From Oryzias latipes (taxonomy: Eukaryota; Chordata; Actinopteri; Beloniformes; Adrianichthyidae), in the NCBI RefSeq assembly GCF_002234675.1, contig NC_019859.2:10939983-11003982 (forward strand): DNA of 64,000 nucleotides, given 5' to 3'. The notes beneath the pieces are model-generated. The model worked only from the letters and a program-made list of their open reading frames with translations. It made no database searches and was not told where the DNA came from. The position numbers were made by a program, and so were the translations under genes. Each line of letters begins with the position of its first letter. Position 1 is the stretch's first letter. Of this stretch, positions 49,101 through 60,400 are shown in pieces.

Positions 49101-49496
49101 TTGTTGTTGTTTTTCTCTTTTTCTCACTTGAAAAAAAGTGAAGAGAAGCACATGGATTTTTATCTGAAAACTTTAATTCAGCCTTTTTTTGGCGGTGTCT
49201 ATTTCCTCAGGTCTTCTTCCAAAGCAGCTGCCAAAAACCTATCTCAATTATTGACATGTCCTGCAACTTTCAGCTTGATCATCCAACAGAAAAACCTATG
49301 TCTGGAGATGCAGTCATCTTATAAGTTTTTGTAAAAAAAAAAAGGAAAAAAAGGAAATTCAAAGAAACTTTATTATTGCACATCAGTGATGAGTTAAAAA
49401 CATACTTGGGTATGTTTTTAGCAACTTAAATATAAGAGACAAGAGGAGGTTAATTCACATTTTTATCTGCAAATCAAATCATTCATTCATTTTTTT

Positions 49497-49845
49497 AATC
49501 CCTTTATTCCCTTCGGAGTCACGGGGTCGCCAGAGCCTATCCCGGCCACATGGGCGAAGGCAGGGGACATCCTGGACAGGTCGTCAGTCTGTCAGAGGGC
49601 CACATATACACCCATTCACACTCACATTCACACCTAGGGACAATTTAGAGTAACCAATGAACCTATGAAGCATGTTTTTGGATGGTGGCAGCAAACCGGA
49701 GTCCCAGGAGAAAACCCTCGCATGCACGGGGAGAACATCCACACAGAAAGGACCCCCATTGATGTTCTGTCTCAGGACCCCCAGTTGGAACTTGAACCAG
49801 GGGCCTTCTTGCTGTGAGGCAAGAGCGCTAAACCACCCTCTGCAA
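49497..49845 (+). repeat. Common teleost interspersed repeat, long copy
   Basis: Contains gtcacggggtcgccagagcc, gggacaatttagagtaacca and catgcacggggagaacatcc in the usual order of a very common fish repeat. The short copy at 51915-52016 and the split copy at 19650/27410 are the same family. Confidence 0.75.
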
Positions 49846-49949
49846 ATCAATTTTCTGCAAAATTACATAAATTCAAGCTGATGCTCAATACTTCTGTCCT
49901 AGTTTCTTTTATTTAATTTTTTTTACCCTTATTCGAGTAATTTCCTCTG

Positions 49950-50160
49950 TAACCCTTGTGCTATCCTAGGCACTTTAACATTGGGAGTTGGGTCATCTAG
50001 ACCCACTAGACAGTGCACTGAACCTGTTTTCTTCAATGATTTGTGATCCTCACTGGTGTCCATGGATTACATGAAATCTTTCCACCTTTATCCACCTTTG
50101 TCATGGTAGGAATAACACGTCAATGTAAGGGTGGGGTCATCTAAGATTGCACAAGGGTTA
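49950..50160 (+). mobile_element. MITE copy 3 (TTAACCCTTGTGCTATC family)
   Basis: Complete 211-bp copy with inverted ends taacccttgtgctatcc and gattgcacaagggtta. It serves as the empty-site reference for the insertion at 11661. Confidence 0.88.
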
Positions 50161-50516
50161 AATAATGTTTTTTTTTTAAGTAATGCTACTTTTACTGGAG
50201 GACTGCTTTTGGACCCTCTATCTGCCTCATCTCTGCTGATTTAAGATTGATTAGAAGCTCCCTCTTGTGGGGGGATTTCTTATTTGAATCACTTCTCCAA
50301 GTCTAGTCCTGTCAGCATACCAAAATGACTCAGCACAAAAGACCCACTCTGATGAAAATGGTGTTTTGGGAGTTTTTAACATGTTAACATGAAACACAAA
50401 GAACAGCACTGTGAGGGTTCCAGGCCTGAACGGAGGCTTCCAGGCACAAAGGTGTTGAGTTGACAACACTGTGGAGCCCAAAGCAGGCAAACACAAGAAT
50501 CTAGGGCAAAGATCTG

Positions 50517-51106
50517 AAGGCCATGTCACGTTTTGCGTACATTTTGCGCATTTTCCACGTATGAAATTTTGGTCTTCATCAGTCGTCGATGTGCACAGAT
50601 GTCCACTGAGGGTTTCGGGCATAACCACTGAATTTTGTTTTGAGCTGTTTAAAAGTTTTGGTCAGTTGAGAATGACGCAGTTTATACATATTTTACGTAA
50701 ATTATATGCAATTATTACATAAATCTTACATAATTTTCGTAAGATGGCTTTCACGACTGTTTCACACATGTCACACATGCTTTCACGCATGTTCCACCAA
50801 TGTATAACTTTTATAGTATATTGTGTATACGGCGCACAAATAACTGTAGGTAACTGAAGCATGTATTACTTATGATTGCAAACAAACAGAGCAATAATCA
50901 CACACGGCTCATGTTCTACATTGATTTATGTGTTCTTTGTGTGTTTTTTATTCGTACTTTCTCCGTGATTTTGACGTGTTCATTCATGACACATCTGTGA
51001 AATTTCACGTAAAGACTCCAAATTTTTCCACAAATCTTCACTTATGACCAATTTTCCGTTGTACAATATGCGCAAAATGTACCTAGTGGCTGTATGACAT
51101 GGCCTT
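50517..51106. mobile_element. 590-bp inverted-repeat element (AAGGCCATGTCA ends)
   Basis: The left end aaggccatgtcac ... gtacattttgcgcat is mirrored at the right by atgcgcaaaatgtac ... tgacatggcctt. The interior is AT-rich with many ACGT/CACG-type words and no coding frame. Confidence 0.7.
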
Positions 51107-54100
51107 GATGGAGTGTGTGCACTAAAATTCAAACGTGTAGCTGCATGTGGGTTCTTCTGCAGGGATTCGATGATGAAGTTATTGGCAGAACAGCTGGAAG
51201 TGTCTGGCAGGAATCAAAAAACGACAAGCGCCTGCACGAGGAGCAGAGTTACTCATTCAGAAAGTTTGGACCCCATGTTGTTAGGTGTAATTCTGCATGC
51301 TGGGAAAGTGTCAAAGATCCTTTAAAAGTTAGCCGGTCGTCATTCATGACACAGATTTTCTGGCCAATTTGTGTGAAGATCATAGAGGATAAAAACGATG
51401 GCAGTAACTGCGGTTCTGAGAGTCGTAGATGACAATCAGAGGGCCCGGCTCCGAACTTTTGACTGAGTGAGGGCACTTAGAAATGTCAGAGACCAACTAG
51501 AGCACATAAACTCTCAATTTACAATTTTTGTCACCCATAACCTGTCATATTTTAAATATCTCATAGCCAGTTTTTACTGCTTCCAATAATACGGCACCAT
51601 GAAAAGGATTAATTAGCAGACAGTGAACATGGAGCGAAGCCTTTCATCACCTGTCGGGGAGGAAAAAGAGCTGAAGTGATTATAGGTTTTCTCATTTCGA
51701 CAAAGTATCTTCCTTTGAATGGCCTTTTAGAACGGAGCATATGGATAGATGAGGTCTTTGTTCGGCGTTTCATGCTTGATCAGGCAGAAGTTTGATGAAA
51801 ACACGTGCCCTCGGGGTTCACGTTCTCTGCAGGTATTCCTGAAATTGATGACTAAATTGGAGCAGCTGATGTTTCCTGCTTAAACCTGCTCTACTTCATC
51901 ATTCATTCATTCATCTTCTAAATCCTTTCGGGGTCACGGGGCTGCCGGAGCCCATCCCGGTCACTTGTGGGTGAAGGCAGGGGACACCCTGGACAAATCG
52001 CCAGTCTGTCGTAGGGCCAAACTTTAATCGATTTATTGGTAAAAAGATGGACTGAAATTAAAGTTAAAAAAAAAACAAAACAGGAAGGAATGGCAAACTG
52101 TGGGTTTTTACTTTCTTGAAACAGAAAGTCAGAAAGAATAATTATGCTAAAATGCCACAACTTAGAAAGAAAGGTGGGTGTGTGTCTCAATAGTACACAA
52201 TTGCAATAACTACCTTGTACATTCTCCAGACATTTGCTTTTCTAAGTTCTTATTTTTTTTTCTCATCAACTTTTTACCCCCATGTTTTTTTTACCTTTGA
52301 TTTTTCCTTTTTTTTGTAATAATAATTATAATTTAAAAAAAAATTCAGTCAATAGACAAAACAGAAAACAGCTATATTTATTATATATTTAACAGCTATA
52401 TATATTTATGTCAAGTGTAAATCTGATAAGCCTGATGTGATATAAAGAAAATGAAAGGAAATTAACATTTTCTTTATTTATTTGCAATGAATGAGTAAAA
52501 ATCACGTTTTTTTTAATCACATGCAACACAAGTATGATACCTGCTTCCAGTGCTTCAGAGTCCTTCCTAGTAATAAGAAATGTTGTTTTGTTTTATTTTA
52601 AAATTTAAAAGAAATCATCTGACTCCGCAAAAGCATCACACATTCCGATCTAAAGTTTTGCTAATGTGGTCCTAAAGTCTAAAGCTACATTTTTTTTCAC
52701 ACTGCATATGTGACACGCATAAGCATGCACTCCAGAACGCTCATTTAGTCTGTGATGTTCACACTGGTCAAGCAGGGAGGGGCTTCTTCTTCTACTTCTT
52801 TTTCTCCTTTAGTGCATTTCTGCCACCTACAGTTGGAAGAGGCTTGGTGCAAAATGACAAAGCGGTGCAAATGTTGCTAGTCTTGCCCCAGGCTTTTTCC
52901 TTTACAGCTCATTTGTGATTTATGAAAGACTTGGTATCGTTTAATATCCGAGTAGTTGATTGGTCAAATTTAGACCTGGTTTAACTTTCATCCTGCATTC
53001 AATTATTTTGCATGTTGAGGCCAAAAACCGTCTTAAAAATGAGTGCATCTACAGCCTCGACCATGAAGCCTGAAATGCACATTGAGGAAGAACGTAGCTT
53101 ATTTATGACTGATTTTCCTATTAGCTATTTTATTTATTTAGCAAAAAAAAAATCCATCAAATATTTGCAAAAGCTGCAATACCACGCCAAAAGTATCTCA
53201 ACCAATTAGTCATGCTCTTTTCTTACTCACTGTTTCAGGAAACAAACAATAACTGAGCACATGTTGGGCGAAACACATTTCCTGAAAGGTTTATTTGTCA
53301 TTTGGCGGTGTGATATTACCTGGGTGATGATAATAGCAGAGAGTTGTGTTGCTGTCTGGGTGTGGGAGTCAAATAAATGAAGCGTTTCACTTGGCAGTAA
53401 TTCAAAGCCATTATGTGTGACCTCTCATGGTTTCTCATATCGCTGTGAGTTGTTGTGAATGAATACTCAGCGGTATAGGAGTTTCCTCGTGAGTCATTGA
53501 GTTCCTGTGTTTTTATTTTATCCTGACAGAACAGTCTGACCTACAATCTAAAACTGTTTGAGATTGTTAGGCGGTAACTCTGGTTCTTATGGTCTTTTCT
53601 AAATAGAATTTTATAAAATTTGAAGCATTTTAGTCATATATGCAATTGATGCAATTTTTTATATGTTGTTTTTTAGTTTCTAGTATAAAACCTTATTCTC
53701 TATTATGGGAAAAAGAACAGGGTTGGGGGTGGGGTTATATACATATTTCCAAAATTTCATTTCTTTTCATTTCCACAAAATAACAAAAATAAAAGCTATT
53801 GAAGAAGCAAACAAATCTCTCTTTCTCTCTCTCCATCCATCCATCCATCCATCCATCCATCCATCCATCCATCTCTCTCTTTTTCTGTCCCAAAAGGGAT
53901 AAAGTGGGTTAAGAATATGGATGGGTGGAGATTTCTGCAATATAGTATAGGAGTATTTTTTTATGGTTTACATCAAAGATTTTAAGTTAACAATAACCCA
54001 ATCAAGACACATATTTAATTCCCATTTGTATGCAAATATTCAGTTCACCATAACACAATAGGGAAAAAAGAATAAAATATGTTAAGGGACTAATTTGAAT

Positions 54101-54299
54101 TGTATTTTAAGGCTTTGCCATTAAAAACGGCTTTTTGTGCAATTAAATTTTGAGGAAAAAACAAAGAAAATAATGGAAAAATGCAATAAAAATTGATGTA
54201 TTGTCATTTAAAAATATTAAAAATATACATGTGTATTTTTTCCCCGATGAAAACTATTTCTGACTATTTTATTTTTTCTGGCGTTTTCTTTTAGTAGGT
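51107..54299. other. Intergenic DNA
   Basis: AT-rich. Holds a partial common repeat at 51915-52016 and a (CCAT)n tract at 53832-53872; otherwise nothing recognised. Confidence 0.45.
53832..53872. repeat. (CCAT)n simple repeat
   Basis: About ten tandem ccat units, flanked by CT-rich DNA. Confidence 0.95.
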
Positions 54300-54363
54300 C
54301 ACCTGCTGCTTTTTGATTGGCTGGTGCTTAACGAGTCTTAATTAATCGGCCGACATCCACCTG
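54300..54363 (+). promoter_or_regulatory. Proximal promoter of the egg-coat gene with two CACCTG E-boxes
   Basis: CACCTG occurs at 54300-54305 and 54358-54363, about 105 and 47 bases before the start codon. An inverted CCAAT (gattgg) lies at 54315-54320. FIGLA is known to act on oocyte ZP genes through CANNTG boxes near the promoter. Function here is inferred. Confidence 0.4.
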
Positions 54364-54407
54364 GCGCGTTAGAGCGCACATTGGCCTAAAACGAAAGCCA
54401 AACGGTG

Positions 54408-57400
54408 ATGTCTTGCAAAAAGAAAAGAGGAATTCTTTTAATTTTATTGTTGGGTATTAGTTATTTTTATACATTCCAACGTTGCTGTGCAGTAAGTTTA
54501 GGTCAAAGGAAAGATGCTTCAAGCGCCCAGAGAGCTCAAAAGTCGACCAGAAGGACAGAACAAGACATCCACCGACAGCTGGGGCCGCTTCCGGCGGGCG
54601 GGCCGGTTACCGGACGACCCACGCGGCGTGAACCCAGACGAATAGGCCACCCTGAGCTCCACCAGGCCCTCGCTGCCCCACCGAGGAAACCAATTCACGC
54701 AGACGGGCCGGAAGTCGTTGAATCTGATGTCGGGCTGAACGGCTCGTCGTGGACCCTCGGTGAAGTCCTAACGGAGCGGAAGCCCCCACCGGCGCACCCG
54801 GAAGACGGATATCAAGCAGATTTTACAGGTTAAAGTCAAAAACAATAAATAAATAAATAAATAATAACAAAAAAAACAAAAAAAAAACGACTGCTGCTGC
54901 TGAATTAACGGGGTCGGCTTCATCAACTTTGAAGCGAACAAAAACACGCAAATGTAAATTGTTTGCCAAAGTGCATTCTGGGTAATGTAGGCATCAAGGT
55001 GGTTGTAGACGGCGTTTGTGGGTCTGCAGCGCTTAACATTCCAGTCAATTTTATTTTATTGTTTAGGTTTTTCTGAAATCCAAGGGGAGGTTTTGGGCCT
55101 TTCCTCTGACTCCAGTCCACATTTCTCTGAGTGGGAGGCCATGAAGCCTGAGGTGGAGTGTGATGACACCTTCATGATCTTCTCTGCCTCTGGTCATGGA
55201 TTACTGCACTTGCTAGTGGACAGAAGTAAGTAGTCAAAGACTGTTTAAATGAAATAATTTGATTGTTATTCATAGAAAAATTCCCTTGTTTCTGCAGACG
55301 AAGCCACGCCCATTTCCATCTTTCAGTTGCCGGCTGACTGTGGTTACTCCGTCAGAACTTCGTGGCGTGATCTGGAGATGATGGTGCCGTATGATGGATG
55401 TTATGTCATTCAGGAGGTATTGGCCTTTTTGTCATGTCCTAGGTCAGGGGTCAGCAACCTGCGGCTCTTTCTACCCTTCTGTTATGGCTCTTATTCGAGA
55501 AGTATAATGTTTTTAATGTTAAAAAGTGAAGCATTTTTCAGACAAAGTGCATCAAGCAAAACTGAAGTCAGATAAGTCGATATTTAATCAATTCATTCTC
55601 AAACAGTTGAAGCACAGTATGTCCCTCTGCTAGGCTCCATACCAAAACTTGTAGACAGATTTTTTTGCACAGAAAATCAATTGCAGGGTCAGTAAGCACA
55701 AGGATGATTTTCATTTTGTTCTCTTCTTTTTAATTATTTCGTCTGAAAAATCTGTTATGGGTCACTTAATTGGCTCTGATTTAATTTTAGTTAAACTGTA
55801 AAACTGTATTTCTTATCACAGCCGTCATTACTCTACATTTTCTGAATTCGGATGGTCCTATGGTTTATTTTGAAAGGCAGTCGTATGCCCCTCTGTTAAG
55901 TTATCTATTTAAAGAGACAATTTTGTCGTTTATATTATACTGGTATGAATTGAAACCAGCGTCTTTTTTTTCCCTTAAGGTTGAACAGAGACTTTGTGGC
56001 TCCTACTGGGTTGTAGAGAATGAGAATTAAAAGTAAACGGTGATAAGAGCAATAAACAAACATTGAAATAAAAAATATTTCATTTTTTTTAAAGGATTAA
56101 TAATCTAATTTAAATTTATAAAATGGATAAATCAACGCAATAGAAAATAAATGAATACAATAATACAAGTAGTCAAATTAGCAAAAAGCCATGTTAAAAA
56201 TGAGTCTTGAGCCATTTTTTTTTTTTTTTTTTAAAGCAACTATGTTCTCTGCAGCTCTCAGCTCCTCTGGCAGACTGTTTGACAAACGAGGGCCAAAGGG
56301 CTGAAAGATGCCTCTCCGTAGGTTTTGGCTTTTACAGCTGAAATGGTTAGACCAGAGCCAGAGGATCTTTGTCCGCGAGGGCTCATATTTGACTAAAAGA
56401 TTTAATAGATAAGAAGGCGCAAGACTGTTAAGACTTTTAAAAACTGTTAAAAGTATATTTAAAACAGTCCTGAAGCATATGGGGAGCCAATGCAGAGATT
56501 TTAAAATTGGAGTGATATGAACCCGCCTCCTGGTTTTGGTGAGAACTTCTGCAGCAGAATTCTGGAGAAGCTGAAGATTCTTAATGTTAGATTTTGGAAG
56601 ACCAGCAAGCAGGGCGTTGCAATAACCAATTCTACTGATGACAAAAGCATGTATTAGCATCTCCATTATTGGCCCCTCTCTGTTCCCTCCCTGTTAGAAT
56701 GGCAGTTATGTGCTGCCCATGCAGTGGTTGAGCACCTCACTGAAGCTGTCGTGTCCAGTGAAGATGTCCACAGCCGCCCCCATGGTCTCCCTGTTCACCC
56801 CCTCGGTTTTCTGCTCCGCTTTTGGCATGGCGGTACAGATTCCTTGGCAGGAGCGTGATCAGCCAGCGCTCGGTGTCGTAGGTGAGCTGTTCCCTCAAAG
56901 ATGAACACCTTTTGATTTATTGCATCTGTTTAAAGACCCACTTCAGTCCTCGTTTGATGTTTTTTAAAAGCATTCCCAGTGGTCTTAATTATGACTGACG
57001 TTTTTGAGGACCTAATTTCTGCAAAACGACTATTTCATTAAAATTCTCCCAAGTGGGGTTGGCACTGTTGGCATCCTGCCCCCACATCCCGTCATCCATC
57101 TGTAAACATGCTCTCCTGCTAGCTTAAAGTCCTTCACAACCCCAACCTAACATTACCGCTGGCGAGCAAAATTGCAGCTATCCAGCTGTACAGATTTGTG
57201 CCAAATACCAGCTCAGACGGGGAAAATAAAGACGTACACGTATCTATTTGTCTGCAAGTGGATGAATAAGAATGGAGCGGAGATTCACAACGATTTCAAT
57301 AAAGAAATACAAAAGAATAAAATTTTTAGCTCAATTTTGTTGGGCTATCAGAAAAATGCTGCGAAAACATGTTAAACATCATTTTCATTGGAGTGTGTAT

Positions 57401-60400
57401 TTTTAGCTGTTGCACTTGTTACTACAAATTGGAGCTGTTGTGTAGACTTTAAAAAAGTGTAAAGTATCACGTTTTGTTTTCTCATCTTATACACTACATT
57501 TTTATAGTCGATGGCGCTTGGGGCCCCTTTGTGTCAGACCTTTGTGCCTTTGAAGTTGACTCCCAACCTCAGGAGCTCACATTCCTCATCTCCCAAAGAG
57601 CGCCATGTATCACAGCTGACGTAAGTGATGTCAATTACCCGAGTTGCAGTAGCACAACAACCTCTGCTGACGATATAAGTTTGGTTTCCAACAGGACAGT
57701 CTGCGTCTGCAGCTGACGTTGGACGATGAAGAATACGTTCTTTCCTGCCCGGTCGGTCCTGATTTTCCATACTCCCCTTCTCCCCCTCCTCAGTTTCCAT
57801 TCAGCCCAGACTCCGTCATTCCAGTTTCTACTTCCTCCCTTGCACCCACTTCTCTAACACCAAACCAGGCCCCGTCTGTCCAACTTTCTAACAACCAGCA
57901 GTCCTACTACCTCTATGCTGGCCCCCAGAACCATCAATTACCCCAGGACTATGCCTCTGGCCCCCAGTCTGTCAATGCACACAACCCCAGAGTCGATGGT
58001 CCTACTGGCCCCCAGCAGAAGTTGCAGTCTCCCTATTTTGACAAGCAGCTGTTCTATCCGCATCCGTTTTTGTTGCAGGGTCCCATTACCCATCAAATGT
58101 CTCCGGTTCCGGTAGGCCAGCATCCCTACCCCTTTGTTTTCTATCATCCTGATCCATCATTCTATCAATTGACCTCAGATCCAGCAGGAGAGGCTCTCAA
58201 ACCTCAAGTTTCTCATCCTGATGCAAATCCACAGACTTATCATCCCGCAATCACTGCGGCACCGGCGACCCAAGCCCCAGCTTTGTACCATCCGCCCCCC
58301 TCTGGACCAAAGCAGTCTTTGGGTTCTAAACCTCAAACGAACATATTTTATCCACAAGCTTCCTACTATTCCCACCGGTCAGTTTCCCACACCGCTGCCC
58401 GTGTTGCCGCTTCACCCAACAGCCCAACAGCCAGCCCCTCCGACAGCGTCAGGTATCCCCCCGCTCAGCTCTATGCCCACAGTCCTTTCCACCCACACGC
58501 TCATCAATCCCCTGCTGGAGAAAGCCCTCAGAACCCAGCAGCTCCACGGAGGATGTGCTTGTCCTCCAGTGATCCTTCCTGCAGCTACCACTCCTATCCT
58601 TATTCCTCTCACCCCTTCTACCCACAACAGCCATATTCCTCTTCATCCCACTATCCTCAGACCCCTGTGGCAAATCCTTCCACACCCCCAGCTCAGAACC
58701 GTCTACAGACCCCCCACCTGCAGTGTCTGACGGGCAGGATGTTCGTCTTCCTGCCTTACGCTGACCCGCGATCCATCCACATCTTAGGTCAGTATTCGTC
58801 TAAACTTTGATGGAAATGTGATTTAAAGTTTGTAGAATATCATGAACTTTAGAATGCCAAAAGCTGAAAGTGTTCAGGTTTTTTTTTTTTAAATGCTGGT
58901 TATAAGCAAAACTTTCTTTTATTAAAGCCATTCTACTCTTTGAACTGAATTGTTTTGAGCCTCCAGGGTGCAGAAACGAAGTCGGAATTTAGCAACAAAA
59001 CACTCTAATTTCATGAAACATTTTGCTTAGTAACAAATGATGAAATCCCTATAAAAAAGATGTTAACTTTGAATATTAAACATTAAACATCACGTGTTGG
59101 TGACAGTTTGTCTTTTTTTTTCATTGGGAGTGCAGGAGACTATAAATTGATGAGAGGAGCAATTTTCTTCATTTAAGATGAGGATCAATGATCTTTTGGT
59201 TTTGGAGGAAATTCATTTATCTATGAGGGGTGGAACATGAGATTTTTAATGTAACCTTGAATCCCTTCAAGTTATTTGGTGAATTTAGATGTCACTACTG
59301 TTAAAATATTTTGTAAGGGGTTATGTTCCAAGTTCTCTGCACTTTGTCAGATCTGCATCCTTTTTCCTCTTTATTTAAAAGCAAATGCTAATAAATAAAA
59401 AGACATGGTGTTTAAAAAAACAACCACAATTTAAAGGCTTTTTAGGTTTAAGTGGCTATTGGTGCTAAAACGTGGATACTTTAATTCAATTTTAGGAAAG
59501 TTAAAAAGAAAATAATTTGTACATTTCATGCTGAACTTGCTGAAGAAACCATTTCTTCTAAATATTTGCTGCTAACCTATTAGTCATTTTTAGTTTAAAT
59601 TAGCCAAATTGACCTAGAAAACTTGAGCAAGACAGTTTTAGTTTCCATAAATTATAAAATTGTTTTGATCTTTGAATGCAGTGCATTAGTCTATATTGTC
59701 TTTCAGTGTTTTGTATTTTGTTTTATTTTAATCTTGAGCAGAAACTTCCCAACAGAGATGGACCTTTGGGTCTGATTTCAGTAAAAGAGCAAAGGAGATG
59801 TGGTTTAAAATGAAAGGTTTCATCTCCAGACAGGATCATTGTTGTTTGTTTTTCTTGCCTCCTGCAGTTGAAACGTTTTTTTTTTTCTCTCAACCAGCAG
59901 AGCTCAAATGAGCTGGTAAACGCTGCAGAGCAGTTCTCTCATTCCTTCAAGGTGAAATAAAATCAATTGTGAGATGATGTGGAACGTCCGGACCAGGACC
60001 TGTAGAAAATGAATTTTATACTCCAACAGGATGAGTCTCCTGTTTGTTGACCTGAAATGACATTTGGTCCTGAGATGTTCTACTGAATTCAGTTTCTTTA
60101 TCTTTGATCAGCATTATTTTGTAAACTTTGGGCTCTTTAAAAAAAAAAAGGGTTTTGGAATTTTAAGTGAAAGAAGAGGTCTTGTTCTTTGAGTCTTTGA
60201 GTTAAATTTTTTTTTTTTATAATAATCTTACTGAATTATACCTGGCTTGGTGTTCTTTAAAGATGGCAGTGAGGAGTTCACATTAGCTTTTATTCATTTA
60301 TTTTATGAGAACTTATTATCCTTAGTAATGGGATTCTTTTTGTGACGGTTAACATTCGTAGATTTTTTTTAAGACCCTTTTTGTCTGACTTCATTCATTT

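Noticed and set aside
51113..51432. 105-codon frame after the inverted-repeat element
   Set aside because: No motif and overlapping competing frames. Chance open frame.
58221..58730. 169-codon plus-strand frame within the Pro-rich egg-coat exon
   Set aside because: It overlaps the real frame in another register. The real frame is continuous with ZP-N repeats on both sides.
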